The notes under the pieces were generated by a model. The model saw only the letters and a program-made list of their open reading frames with translations, did no database searches and had not been told where the DNA came from. From Chloroflexota bacterium (GTDB lineage Bacteria; Chloroflexota; Anaerolineae; Anaerolineales; Villigracilaceae): a stretch of 12,508 nt of DNA. Made by a program: the position numbers and the translations under genes. Numbering within the stretch: position 1 is the first letter of the stretch; each line of letters opens with the position of its first letter. The stretch spans positions 1-12,508 of the forward strand of contig JAJYOO010000035.1 in NCBI GenBank assembly GCA_021796155.1, written 5' to 3'. Below are positions 1-7,223 of this stretch, piece by piece.

Positions 1-1
1 T

Positions 2-979
2 ATGGCGCAGGGCGAGCCGCAGCCAGTCTCGGTGTTGTTGAAAGATGTTGAATTGCCGTCTGGCGTCAATCCAAAGTTGGCCGAATTTTCCATGAATTAT
101 GCTTTGCAAAATGATGGCCGCTTCGACGAAGTTGGACCTGCCGGACAGGTGCTTTGGTGTCTGCGTCGGCTTGAACCCGATGGCGTGCGCGAAGTTCCGT
201 CATTCCTCCATTATTCAAAAATTGATTACGATCCCACTGTGCTGTTGGACGAGATGAAGAAGCTCGAGTCACAGTTGGATGATGAGCTAAGCGAAAGCGA
301 TAATATAGAACATAAAGAAGTCAAGGAAGTAACGATCAGTCTGATTTATCCGCATTTGCGCGCAGGGACGCTGCCGCTTTCAGCTCGCACGCGGACTTTA
401 TTTCCAACTGCGTACGAATCACCGCGCGTCCGCTTTACGCTTGTTGATGCGAAATCCGGATTGAAGATTCCGGGCTGGGTCGCTCTCGAGCATCGTTATG
501 TTTTTGGCTTGCGTGAGTGGTACAAATCACATCAACTGATGCCGGGGAGCTTGATCGCCGTCCGACGTGGGCAAAAACCCGGCGAGGTCATCATCGAAGC
601 GAAGACACAAAAGTCCGCAAAGGATTGGATTCGCACATTGATCGTTGGCGCGGATGGTGGTTTGGTGTTTGCAATGCTCAAGCAGCCAATCACTGCCGAA
701 TTCAATGACCGCATGGCGATTTATGTTTCTGATTTCAAGGTGCTTGATCCGCTTTGGGAGAAAAAGCGGCCGTTTGAAGAATTGGTTGTTTCCATCATGC
801 GTGAATTAACAAAGCTGACTCCGCAAGGGCACGTGCATGCGCAGGAACTTTATGCAGCAATGAATTTAGTGCGCCGCGTTCCGCCCGGGCCATTGTTTGC
901 AATGTTAGCCAGCCAATCGCGCTTTATCCATGTGGGCGATTTGCATTTCCGTCTGGAGAGTGAAAATGAGCTTGCTTAA
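2..979 (+). CDS. Conserved-looking protein of unknown function (probably 5'-partial)
   Basis: I do not recognise the family. The frame is open from the first bases of the window, and the first residues look like mid-protein sequence rather than a typical N-terminus. The ATG at position 2 is therefore probably internal, and the gene probably begins outside the window. The 325 visible residues include an acidic charged stretch (about residues 84-108, ending in HKEVKEV). A compact basic/aromatic segment follows (about 115-200, with PGWVALEHRYVFGLREWY and then a PGSLIAVRRGQKPGEVIIE-type strand pattern). The C-terminus (about 258-320) is helical and ends in a strand-turn-strand that could be a winged helix. 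A nucleic-acid-binding role is only a guess from the basic, strand-rich middle and this end. There is no signal peptide or membrane segment in the visible part. The stop overlaps the next gene by 14 bases, so the two are probably translated together. Confidence 0.75.
   Translation: MAQGEPQPVSVLLKDVELPSGVNPKLAEFSMNYALQNDGRFDEVGPAGQVLWCLRRLEPDGVREVPSFLHYSKIDYDPTVLLDEMKKLESQLDDELSESDNIEHKEVKEVTISLIYPHLRAGTLPLSARTRTLFPTAYESPRVRFTLVDAKSGLKIPGWVALEHRYVFGLREWYKSHQLMPGSLIAVRRGQKPGEVIIEAKTQKSAKDWIRTLIVGADGGLVFAMLKQPITAEFNDRMAIYVSDFKVLDPLWEKKRPFEELVVSIMRELTKLTPQGHVHAQELYAAMNLVRRVPPGPLFAMLASQSRFIHVGDLHFRLESENELA
955..960 (+). promoter_or_regulatory. Ribosome binding site fixing the start at 966
   Basis: GGAGAG lies five bases before the ATG at 966. 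It favours that start over an in-frame ATG at 930, which has no such site and would enlarge the overlap with the upstream gene. Confidence 0.6.
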
Positions 980-1427
980 ACCGACCGTCCAGACGCCATT
1001 CCAAATTGACTTTGCGTGGTGGGAACAGAACGACCGCGACTGGCGCGTTTATCTTCGCTCTTTGTTATGCCCGGAACATCAACAGGCGTTGGCGGATTTG
1101 CAGGAAGGCGCGATGATTGATTGGGTTGATCCATTGACTGCTGAAGTAAAGCCGGTAGATGGAATCCAACATGCCCTGATGAGTCATTGCGCCCTGCAAC
1201 CAGATTTTGTGACCGAACATACGACAGTGGTCGAGGCGGTTTTCCGCAACCTTCTGGTGAGCGGAAACCAACCAATGAGCGCCGCGGATTTGTCGAAGAA
1301 ACTCAATCGCCCGGCGGAGACCATTTTGAGAACCCTCACCGGTCCGCGCGTGTATCGAGGCCTGAGGCCGGCTGGTGCTTCAAAGCCCGAAGAGCATGTG
1401 GATGCGGTCGCGGCAGCCAATGCTTGA
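966..1427 (+). CDS. Small protein of unknown function, overlaps the upstream gene
   Basis: This 153-residue protein is soluble-looking and I do not recognise it. Its first half is rich in tryptophan and acidic residues (FAWWEQNDRDWRVYL near residues 16-30). The segment around residues 105-135 (PMSAADLSKKLNRPAETILR) looks like a helix-turn-helix: one helix, a short turn, then a putative recognition helix, followed by a possible wing. The tail is alanine-rich. The start overlaps the stop of the preceding gene by 14 bases, which suggests translational coupling and a shared function or complex. No promoter of its own is visible. The gene ends eight bases before the tRNA. The helix-turn-helix reading is inference; that the frame is coding is well supported by length, ribosome binding site and tight packing. 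Confidence 0.72.
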   Translation: MSLLKPTVQTPFQIDFAWWEQNDRDWRVYLRSLLCPEHQQALADLQEGAMIDWVDPLTAEVKPVDGIQHALMSHCALQPDFVTEHTTVVEAVFRNLLVSGNQPMSAADLSKKLNRPAETILRTLTGPRVYRGLRPAGASKPEEHVDAVAAANA

Positions 1428-1435
1428 AATCCGAT

Positions 1436-1508
1436 GCCCCTGTAGCTCAACGGATAGAGCAACTGCCTTCTAAGCAGGAGGTTGTGGGTTCGAATCCCGC
1501 CAGGGGCG
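1436..1508 (+). tRNA. tRNA-Arg, anticodon TCT
   Basis: A full cloverleaf can be drawn by hand. The acceptor stem GCCCCTG pairs with CAGGGGC, the D stem GCTC with GAGC, and the T stem GTGGG with CCCGC around TTCGAAT. The anticodon loop CTTCTAA (1467-1473) gives anticodon TCT at 1469-1471, which reads AGA and probably AGG. The discriminator base is G at 1508, and CCA is not encoded. The top pair of the anticodon stem is an A-G mismatch (1462 with 1478), while the other four pairs are Watson-Crick. Only eight bases separate it from the upstream gene and 43 from tpx, with no terminator between, so it may be processed from a longer transcript. Confidence 0.96.
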
Positions 1509-1540
1509 CTGAGGCAAGGAACAATTTATTGGTTCAGAAT

Positions 1541-1546
1541 AGGAGA
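1541..1546 (+). promoter_or_regulatory. Ribosome binding site of tpx
   Basis: AGGAGA is placed five bases before the ATG at 1552, a strong match to the anti-Shine-Dalgarno sequence. It supports this start. Confidence 0.7.
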
Positions 1547-1551
1547 GAATT

Positions 1552-2076
1552 ATGTCTACCGAAAGAATTGGTTTGATCAAAGTTGGCGGCAAGGATGCTA
1601 CTGTGATTGGCAGCGATATCAAAGTCGGGCAAACCGCGCCTGACTTTGCAGTTCAAGCATTGGATTGGTCCGTCAAACGCGGATTGGCTGACACTGTAGG
1701 CAAAGTTCGTATCTTGGCGGCGGTTCCGTCCTTGGACACGGATGTTTGTGACCGTGAAACACGGCGTTTCAATCAGGAAGCCGCATCCTTGAGCAAAGAT
1801 ATTGCCATCGAAGTCATCAGCATGGATTTGCCCTTTGCACAGAAACGTTGGTGCGGTGCGGCAGGCGTGGACCAGGTTATGACGCTTTCAGATCACATGA
1901 ATGCAGACTTCGGTGAGAAGTACGGAGTGCTTATCAAAGAACGACGCATTCTTCGCCGAGCAGTCTTTGTCGTTGACAAGAATAACAAAGTAACATATGT
2001 GGCTTACATGCCTGCGCTCGGTGATGAACCGAATTATGCAGAAGTATTGGACGCTGCAAAGAAAGCATTAAAGTGA
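1552..2076 (+). CDS. tpx: Thiol peroxidase (Tpx, atypical 2-Cys peroxiredoxin)
   Basis: Tpx reduces hydrogen peroxide and alkyl hydroperoxides in the cytoplasm, using electrons from thioredoxin. The 174 residues match the family length (E. coli Tpx is about 168). The family signature is visible: APDF at about residues 29-32, then PSLDTDVCDRETRRFN, which holds the peroxidatic cysteine Cys66. The resolving cysteine is Cys101 in FAQKRWCGA, 35 residues on, as expected for the intramolecular disulfide of this subfamily. The segment LRRAVFVVD and the C-terminal PNYAEVLDAAKKAL are also typical. There is no signal peptide. The gene has a strong ribosome binding site, lies just after the tRNA, and is followed by a perfect palindrome with a T-rich end, so it may be transcribed alone or with the tRNA. 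Confidence 0.96.
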   Translation: MSTERIGLIKVGGKDATVIGSDIKVGQTAPDFAVQALDWSVKRGLADTVGKVRILAAVPSLDTDVCDRETRRFNQEAASLSKDIAIEVISMDLPFAQKRWCGAAGVDQVMTLSDHMNADFGEKYGVLIKERRILRRAVFVVDKNNKVTYVAYMPALGDEPNYAEVLDAAKKALK

Positions 2077-2081
2077 ACGTG

Positions 2082-2112
2082 CTGCGATGATTCGAATCAT
2101 CGCAGTTCTTTT
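2082..2112 (+). terminator. Probable intrinsic terminator: perfect 24-base palindrome plus T-rich tail
   Basis: The 24 bases at 2082-2105 are a perfect palindrome (each half starts or ends with CTGCGATGATTC or its complement) and are followed by TTCTTTT. A hairpin of about ten pairs with a four-base TCGA loop would form six bases after the tpx stop. Because it has full dyad symmetry and sits only 28 bases before hsp20, a DNA operator is an alternative reading. Confidence 0.65.
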
Positions 2113-2121
2113 GATATCGGT

Positions 2122-2127
2122 AAGGAG
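2122..2127 (+). promoter_or_regulatory. Ribosome binding site of hsp20
   Basis: AAGGAG ends six bases before the ATG at 2134. It is a near-perfect Shine-Dalgarno sequence and the best in the hsp20-lon-mogA run. Confidence 0.7.
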
Positions 2128-2133
2128 CAAGCT

Positions 2134-2535
2134 ATGACAACCGTGATAAGAAAATCCGAAACGGTGACGCTGACCGAACACCGACGCGAAATTCTTCATG
2201 CGGTCAGTTGGCAGGTGAGCGCTGGCGTGTGGAGTCCGCCAACGGACATGTATGAAACTGGGAATGAATACGTTGTCCGCGTGGAAGTGGCCGGGATGCG
2301 CGAATCCGATTTCGAGGTTACGTTCGAGGGTGGTTTCCTGCTGATAAACGGAGTCCGTCCCGACGTCGCGGAAAGACGCGCTTATCATCAAATGGAGATT
2401 CGTTTTGGAAAATTCTCGACGGCGATTGGCGTCCCAGGTCCGGTTGACCTTGATGCATCCACCGCTGAATATCATGACGGCTTTTTGACTGTGATCATGC
2501 CGAAATCAAAAACAACGGAAGCGAAGACTGAATAA
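2134..2535 (+). CDS. Small heat shock protein, Hsp20/alpha-crystallin family
   Basis: Hsp20 proteins are ATP-independent holdases that keep unfolding proteins soluble in the cytoplasm. This protein has 133 residues. The alpha-crystallin domain covers about residues 33-124, opening with [23 protein letters not shown] and closing with the classic A-x-Y-x-x-G-F-L-T-V-x-M-P-K motif (residues 111-124). The N-terminal arm is short (about 32 residues). The C-terminal extension is only nine residues (SKTTEAKTE) and lacks the I-x-I/V motif that normally links dimers into large oligomers. The stop overlaps the lon start by one base (TAATG), so chaperone and protease are probably made together. No promoter can be seen in the 28 bases between the palindrome and this gene. 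Confidence 0.93.
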   Translation: MTTVIRKSETVTLTEHRREILHAVSWQVSAGVWSPPTDMYETGNEYVVRVEVAGMRESDFEVTFEGGFLLINGVRPDVAERRAYHQMEIRFGKFSTAIGVPGPVDLDASTAEYHDGFLTVIMPKSKTTEAKTE

Positions 2536-5147
2536 TGCCTGCAACGCGCTGGCAAACCAGCATGGCCGAACTTTTTGAATGGATTGGCGCATCCGATGAC
2601 GAGCTGAAGATGCTCGTGCCTTCGGTCTTTTCGCGATTCAATAATAAAAAAGATGAATCGGCTGAACAAACTGAATCGAAAGATGACGCACCGAAATATC
2701 CGGATGTTTTGCCGATCCTGCCGTTGCGCGGCGTTGTAGTTTATCCGCAGACGGCGGTGCCGCTGACGGTTGGCCAGCCGCGTTCGGTTCGGCTCGTGGA
2801 CGATGTAGTGGCCGCCGATAAATTGGTTGGCCTCGTGGCCGCGATGAATCCCGAATTGGAATCGCCAGGGCCGAATGATCTGTATAAGGTTGGCGTGATT
2901 GCAACCGTGCATCGCCTCTTGCGCGCGCCGGATGGAACAATTCGTTTGCTGGTTCAAGGCATGGATCGTTTTCGGCTTGGCGAATTTGTCGAAGAGGAGC
3001 CGTATCTAAAAGCGAAGATCGAACTCGCGCCAGAAAAAATTGAAGAAGGTTTAGAGATCGACGCGCTGGCGCGCAACGCGCGTGACCAGTTCCAACAGAT
3101 CACGCAAATGATTCCGTCGTTCCCGGAGGAATTGGTCAATTCGATTACTTCGCTCGAAGATCCGCTTCAAACGGTTTATACGATTGCCAATTTCCAGCGC
3201 ATGGATTTAAAAGACTCGCAGGAAATTCTGGAAATTGATTCGGTCGGCGAAAAACTGCATAAATTGATTGGCCTGCTTGTACGCGAGGCGGAAGTCTTAT
3301 CGCTTGGACAAAAAATCCAGAACGAAGCGCGCGGCGAAATCGAAAAAGTCCAACGTGAATATTTTCTGCGCGAGCAGATGAAAGCTATTCAAAAAGAACT
3401 CGGCGAAAAGGATGACCAGGCTGCCGAGGTCGAAGATTTTCGCAAGAAGATTGACGAAGCGAAAATGCCGGAAGAAGCCGATAAGCAGGCGCGCCGCGAG
3501 TTGGATCGCTTGTCGCGTTTATCGAGCGCGGCTGCGGAATATGGTGTGATTCGAACTTATTTGGATTGGCTGGTTTCGGTCCCGTGGTCAAAGTCAACCG
3601 AAGATAATCTTGATATTTCTCACGCGCGCGAAATCTTGAACGCGGATCATTATGGTTTGGAAGATGTCAAGGATCGCATCCTTGAATTCCTTGCCGTTCG
3701 CAAATTGCGACTCGAACGCAAGGATGAAGTCAAAGAGGCGCCGAAAGACTTGATCCGACGCGAACGCGAAGGCGTGATCTTGTGCTTCATCGGTCCGCCC
3801 GGTGTCGGAAAAACCTCGCTTGGACAGTCCATCGCGCGTGCGATGGGACGCAAATTTATTCGCGCTTCGTTGGGCGGCGTGCGCGATGAAGCGGAAATCC
3901 GCGGACATCGTCGAACTTATATCGGTGCGTTGCCGGGACGCGTTTTGCAATCCTTGCGTCGAATTGAATCCAAGAATCCTGTCTTCATGCTTGACGAGGT
4001 GGATAAGCTTACCTTTGATTATCACGGCGACCCCGCGTCGGCGTTACTCGAAGTTCTCGATCCCGAACAGAACAGCGAATTCCGCGATAATTATTTGGAA
4101 GTGGCATACGATCTTTCGCAGGTCTTCTTTATCACAACGGCCAACACCGCCGAAACGATTCCTGGTCCGTTGTATGACCGAATGGAAGTTATCTATCTTT
4201 CTGGCTACACTGATAGCGAGAAGATCGCGATAGCAAAAGGCTATCTTATTCCTCGGCAAATTCGTGAGAACGGTTTGCACACCGACGAGGTGAGTTTCAG
4301 CGACGAATCTTTGCAGAAGATCATCCGCGAATATACGCGTGAAGCAGGTGTTCGCAGCCTCGAACGCAAGATCGGTGCGATATGCCGCAAAGTTGGGACG
4401 CGCATCGCGGAAGGCAAAGGTAAAAAGTTCGATATCACACCGGAGTTAGTTGAAGAATTTCTTGAACATCCGATCTTCCTCGGACCGGAGGAGTTGAACG
4501 AGCGTACTTCGATGCCGGGGATTGTTCCGGGATTGGCATATACACCTTTTGGTGGCGATGTTTTATTTGTCGAAGCGACGCGTATGCCCGGCGGGCGCGG
4601 TTTCCAGGTTACCGGTTCCGTTGGCAACGTAATGCAAGAGTCCGCGCGCGCCGCGCTTTCGTATGTCCGCTCGCGTGCCGGGTCGCTTGGGATTCCCACC
4701 GACTTTTTTGACAAGAGCGATATTCATCTTCACATTCCCGCGGGCGCTTCGCCAAAAGATGGACCTTCTGCGGGCGTGACAATGGCGACTGCGTTGGTTT
4801 CTTTGATTCTTGGACGCAAGGTCAAGCCGCATTTGGGAATGACTGGCGAGATCACATTGCGTGGTCAGGTTCTGCCGATTGGCGGACTCAAAGAAAAAGT
4901 ATTGGCTGCGCATCGCAATGGACTCGAAACGGTTATTTTGCCGAAACGCAATAAATATGATTTGGATGATGTGCCGGAAGAGATTAAAAAATCCATGAAG
5001 TTTATTTTTGTCGAAACCGTGGACGATGTGTTGAACGCCGCGCTCGAAATGCCGCCCAATGGAAACACAAAAGTAGCAGTAGATAAGAAAGTTAAATCAT
5101 CGAAGAAGGGCAAAGCAAATGGCAAAAGTCATGCTGGCAGAAGATGA
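2535..5147 (+). CDS. lon: ATP-dependent Lon protease
   Basis: Lon is a cytoplasmic hexameric AAA+ serine protease that degrades misfolded and regulatory proteins. All parts are present in its 870 residues. The LON substrate-binding domain starts near residue 57 ([16 protein letters not shown]), followed by a coiled-coil region (about 255-340). The AAA+ module has Walker A GPPGVGKT at 420-427 and Walker B FMLDEVDK at 484-491. The protease domain has catalytic Ser745 in GPSAG and catalytic Lys788 in GGLKEK, spaced 43 apart as in E. coli (679 and 722). It is longer than the usual ~780-820 because of about 55 extra N-terminal residues and a Lys-rich tail of about 25. The chosen start overlaps the hsp20 stop; an in-frame ATG at 2562 is a possible alternative, and neither has a strong ribosome binding site. 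The 3' end overlaps the next gene by 29 bases. Confidence 0.96.
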   Translation: MPATRWQTSMAELFEWIGASDDELKMLVPSVFSRFNNKKDESAEQTESKDDAPKYPDVLPILPLRGVVVYPQTAVPLTVGQPRSVRLVDDVVAADKLVGLVAAMNPELESPGPNDLYKVGVIATVHRLLRAPDGTIRLLVQGMDRFRLGEFVEEEPYLKAKIELAPEKIEEGLEIDALARNARDQFQQITQMIPSFPEELVNSITSLEDPLQTVYTIANFQRMDLKDSQEILEIDSVGEKLHKLIGLLVREAEVLSLGQKIQNEARGEIEKVQREYFLREQMKAIQKELGEKDDQAAEVEDFRKKIDEAKMPEEADKQARRELDRLSRLSSAAAEYGVIRTYLDWLVSVPWSKSTEDNLDISHAREILNADHYGLEDVKDRILEFLAVRKLRLERKDEVKEAPKDLIRREREGVILCFIGPPGVGKTSLGQSIARAMGRKFIRASLGGVRDEAEIRGHRRTYIGALPGRVLQSLRRIESKNPVFMLDEVDKLTFDYHGDPASALLEVLDPEQNSEFRDNYLEVAYDLSQVFFITTANTAETIPGPLYDRMEVIYLSGYTDSEKIAIAKGYLIPRQIRENGLHTDEVSFSDESLQKIIREYTREAGVRSLERKIGAICRKVGTRIAEGKGKKFDITPELVEEFLEHPIFLGPEELNERTSMPGIVPGLAYTPFGGDVLFVEATRMPGGRGFQVTGSVGNVMQESARAALSYVRSRAGSLGIPTDFFDKSDIHLHIPAGASPKDGPSAGVTMATALVSLILGRKVKPHLGMTGEITLRGQVLPIGGLKEKVLAAHRNGLETVILPKRNKYDLDDVPEEIKKSMKFIFVETVDDVLNAALEMPPNGNTKVAVDKKVKSSKKGKANGKSHAGRR

Positions 5148-5478
5148 CCTCACGATGGTCAATCTGCTCACGACGCTGCTCACGATGGACGGCTTTGATG
5201 TCGTTTCGCTTGATGCGGATGATGACGTCCCGGCGGCAGTCAAACGCGACGATCCCGACGTTCTACTTTTGGATGTGCATTTATCGAATCAGGACGGGCT
5301 TCAGATTATGGATGCCATCCGAAAATCGGACGGCATTCGCAACACGCGCGTGATCATGATCTCCGGCATGAACATGCGTGATGAATGTATGCAGCATGGC
5401 GCTGATGATTTTTTGCTCAAGCCCTTCATGCCCGATGATTTGATCAAACTCTTGAAGCAGCCGCGCAAGACTCTTTGA
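5119..5478 (+). CDS. Single-domain response regulator (receiver only)
   Basis: This is a CheY-like receiver of 119 residues with no output domain. It would be phosphorylated by a histidine kinase and act by protein-protein contact. The acidic pocket is Glu8/Asp9/Asp10 (LAEDD), the phospho-acceptor Asp52 lies in LLLDVHL, Ser82 sits in the switch position (VIMISGM), and the conserved lysine is Lys101 in LLKPF. All catalytic residues are therefore intact. The start lies inside the lon coding region (29-base overlap) with an AAGG-type binding site at about 5106-5110. Translation is probably coupled to lon. No histidine kinase lies in the window, so it is an orphan here. A specific link to Lon is an inference from position only. 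Confidence 0.92.
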   Translation: MAKVMLAEDDLTMVNLLTTLLTMDGFDVVSLDADDDVPAAVKRDDPDVLLLDVHLSNQDGLQIMDAIRKSDGIRNTRVIMISGMNMRDECMQHGADDFLLKPFMPDDLIKLLKQPRKTL

Positions 5479-5482
5479 TGCC

Positions 5483-5908
5483 TTGATTCAAATTCGCGAA
5501 TTTCATTATCCTGCCGATTATCCGAAAGCAATCCAACTTTGGCAAAGCATCGAGAAAGGTGTCAAAGTCGGACGTTCGGATGCACCGGAACAGATTGCAA
5601 TAAAGCTCCAACGCGATCCAGATTTGTTTTTAGTAGCTGAAGCGGGCGGCGAAATCATCGGTACGATCATTGGCGGATTCGATGGCCGGCGCGGTCTGAT
5701 CTATCATTTGGCGGTGGCCGCTTCATTTCGCGGACAAGGAATCGGCTCCCGTTTAATGGATGAAGTCGAAACCCGATTGCGTGGCAAAGGCTGTTTGAAA
5801 TGTTATTTGCTGGTCACAGTGGACAATGAAGAGGCTATGGAATATTATGAACGCCACGGCTGGGCGTACATGGATGGTGTAAAACTTTACGGTAAAGAAC
5901 TGATATGA
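5483..5908 (+). CDS. GNAT-family N-acetyltransferase, YpeA-like
   Basis: This enzyme probably transfers an acetyl group from acetyl-CoA to an amine of a small molecule or protein; the substrate is unknown. The 141 residues cover the whole GNAT fold. The acetyl-CoA-binding motif RGQGIG is at residues 83-88 after the beta-strand IYHLAVAASF, and the late helix carries NEEAMEYYERHGW with the tyrosine commonly used as general acid (Tyr121/122). The pattern LFLVAEAGGEIIGTIIGGFDGRRG and the ending GKELI strongly resemble E. coli YpeA. The start is a TTG, chosen because it gives the usual MIxIREF beginning four bases after the preceding stop; no ATG fits the frame. The stop overlaps mogA by four bases (ATGA). 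Confidence 0.88.
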   Translation: MIQIREFHYPADYPKAIQLWQSIEKGVKVGRSDAPEQIAIKLQRDPDLFLVAEAGGEIIGTIIGGFDGRRGLIYHLAVAASFRGQGIGSRLMDEVETRLRGKGCLKCYLLVTVDNEEAMEYYERHGWAYMDGVKLYGKELI

Positions 5909-6399
5909 TGCTACACTTTGCAGTGCTCACCGTTTCCGACCGATCCTCGCGCGGCGAGCGCGAAGATCAATCGGGACCCGCGTTGGTCGCATTAATCAAG
6001 CAACAAGGATGGGAAGTCTTGCATCAGTCCATCTTGCCAGACGATTTATCAATGTTGCGCGAAACACTGACGAATTGGGCGGATCGTAATGACGTAGATG
6101 TGATTGTCACAACAGGCGGAACCGGATTTGCGCCGCGCGACGTCACGCCCGAGGCGACACGATCCGTCATCGAACGCGAAGCGCCCGGCTTGGCCGAAGC
6201 CATGCGGATTGCCAGTGCAGCCAAATCTCCACACGCCATGCTTTCGCGTGCGGTGGCTGGAATTCGCGGAAAAGTCTTGATTATCAACCTGCCTGGGAGT
6301 CCCAAAGCTGCGGCGGAAAATTTACAAACAGTCATTCCCGCGCTGGAACACGCCGTCAGCCTTTTGCGCAAAGACCCGAATGCTGAAGCGGGACATTAG
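5905..6399 (+). CDS. MogA/MoaB family molybdenum cofactor protein
   Basis: MogA/MoaB proteins adenylylate molybdopterin with ATP before molybdate insertion, a cytoplasmic step in molybdenum cofactor synthesis. The 164 residues include the N-terminal LTVSDRSSRGEREDQSGP motif (residues 8-25), the molybdopterin-binding loop TTGGTGFAPRDVTPEA (69-84) and NLPGSPKAAAENL (128-140). These cover the whole MoCF-binding domain. No other molybdenum cofactor gene is in the window, so MogA versus MoaB cannot be settled by context. Two consecutive ATG codons (5905 and 5908) are available; the first overlaps the GNAT stop as ATGA. It is the last gene of the hsp20-lon run, followed by a repeat-rich gap without a clear terminator. 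Confidence 0.92.
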   Translation: MMLHFAVLTVSDRSSRGEREDQSGPALVALIKQQGWEVLHQSILPDDLSMLRETLTNWADRNDVDVIVTTGGTGFAPRDVTPEATRSVIEREAPGLAEAMRIASAAKSPHAMLSRAVAGIRGKVLIINLPGSPKAAAENLQTVIPALEHAVSLLRKDPNAEAGH

Positions 6400-6410
6400 A
6401 GGAAAGTAGC

Positions 6411-6525
6411 TAAAGTGCCAAATTCCAAATTCCAAATTCCAAGTTCAAAGTAGGCCAACTTTCGATAATCGCCACTTCTAACTTTAGGCACTTTCACACT
6501 TGGCACTTCTAATTAGTCACTTTCA
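6411..6525. repeat. Short tandem and inverted repeat cluster between mogA and efp
   Basis: Three perfect AATTCCA units stand in tandem (6421-6441), with degenerate copies on both sides. AAGTGCCAA (6413-6421) is the reverse complement of TTGGCACTT (6500-6508), with 78 bases between. GGCACTTT at 6487-6494 is another inverted partner of AAAGTGCC (6412-6419). CACTTCTAA occurs directly repeated at 6473-6481 and 6504-6512. The stretch carries no open frame and is AT-rich compared with the neighbouring genes. It could be a dispersed intergenic repeat family, but only other loci could show that. Confidence 0.65.
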
Positions 6526-6541
6526 GAAGATGTAGTATAAT
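6514..6541 (+). promoter_or_regulatory. Sigma-70-type promoter of efp
   Basis: A perfect -10 box TATAAT is at 6536-6541. A -35 candidate TAGTCA (four of six) lies at 6514-6519, 16 bases upstream. Transcription would begin near 6548, giving a leader of about 30 bases before the efp start. Confidence 0.6.
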
Positions 6542-6565
6542 CGCCGCCGCTCGCAATTTTTGATT

Positions 6566-6572
6566 GAGGTGA
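6566..6572 (+). promoter_or_regulatory. Ribosome binding site of efp
   Basis: GAGGTGA lies six bases before the ATG at 6579, a strong Shine-Dalgarno match that supports the start. Confidence 0.7.
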
Positions 6573-6578
6573 TTTTGT

Positions 6579-7136
6579 ATGATTGATGTGAACGATTTAC
6601 GCAAAGGCGTGACCTTTGAGTTGGACGGGACGCTTTTCAAAGTCTTGGAATACAGCCACAACAAATCCGGGCGCGGCAATGCGTCCATCCGCATCAAGGC
6701 TCGCAACATGATAACCGGTGCGAACATCGAAAAGACTTTCCAATCCGGCGACCGCGTGCAGGACGCGCGGCTCGATTTCCACAATGTCCAATACCTTTAT
6801 TCGGATGGCGAGTTCTATTATTTCATGGACAACGACACGTTTGACCAACACGCCATTAAATCTGACATGCTGGGAGATAGCGCCGGTTATCTCAAGGTGA
6901 GCATGGAAGTCAAGTTGACTTTCTACGATGGCAAGCCGTTGGATGTCGAACTCCCGACTTCGGTTGATCTCGAAGTCATGGAAGCAGAAGTGGCTGTGCG
7001 CGGCGACACTGCAACCGGCGTGACGAAGAAAGTCAAGACCGAAACGGGCCTCGAAGTCCAGTGTCCGCAATTCGTCAAAGTCGGCGACGTGATCCGTGTG
7101 GACACGCGCACCGGCGAATATGTGACGCGTGTCTAA
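6579..7136 (+). CDS. efp: Translation elongation factor P
   Basis: EF-P binds the ribosome between the P and E sites and relieves stalling at polyproline stretches. The length of 185 residues is exactly typical. The N-terminal KOW-like domain (about 1-65) starts MIDVNDLRKGVTFELDG. The OB domain follows (about 68-125), and the C-terminal domain (about 128-185) has PTSVDLEV, RGDTATGVTKKVKTETG and the closing VGDVIRVDTRTGEYVTRV. The loop that reaches the peptidyl-transferase centre reads HNKSGRGNAS, so the tip residue is Arg32 where E. coli carries the beta-lysylated Lys34. It is the first gene after a clear promoter and probably leads a short operon with the two genes downstream. Confidence 0.97.
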   Translation: MIDVNDLRKGVTFELDGTLFKVLEYSHNKSGRGNASIRIKARNMITGANIEKTFQSGDRVQDARLDFHNVQYLYSDGEFYYFMDNDTFDQHAIKSDMLGDSAGYLKVSMEVKLTFYDGKPLDVELPTSVDLEVMEAEVAVRGDTATGVTKKVKTETGLEVQCPQFVKVGDVIRVDTRTGEYVTRV

Positions 7137-7139
7137 GAT

Positions 7140-7188
7140 TTACGGGCCACAAAACATTGAAGAAAAGGTTTGGGCGAGTGGCCTGTAA
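7140..7188 (+). other. Hairpin after efp
   Basis: TTACGGGCCAC (7140-7150) can pair with GTGGCCTGTAA (7178-7188): 11 pairs with one G-U wobble, closing a 27-base loop that begins three bases after the efp stop. No T-run follows, so it is not a standard terminator. It could partly attenuate transcription, stabilise the efp mRNA end, or be chance. Confidence 0.35.
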
Positions 7189-7223
7189 TTAAATGGACGC
7201 TCGCTCTTTCTTTAAGTAAGCCT

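Noticed and set aside
2472..2957. Minus-strand frame of 161 codons opposite the lon start
   Set aside because: Antisense shadow of the well-supported hsp20 and lon genes, with low-complexity composition and no start signal.
5478..5480. ATG at the end of the receiver gene as start of the GNAT gene
   Set aside because: It is out of frame with the acetyltransferase; only the TTG at 5483 fits the frame and the family's usual beginning.
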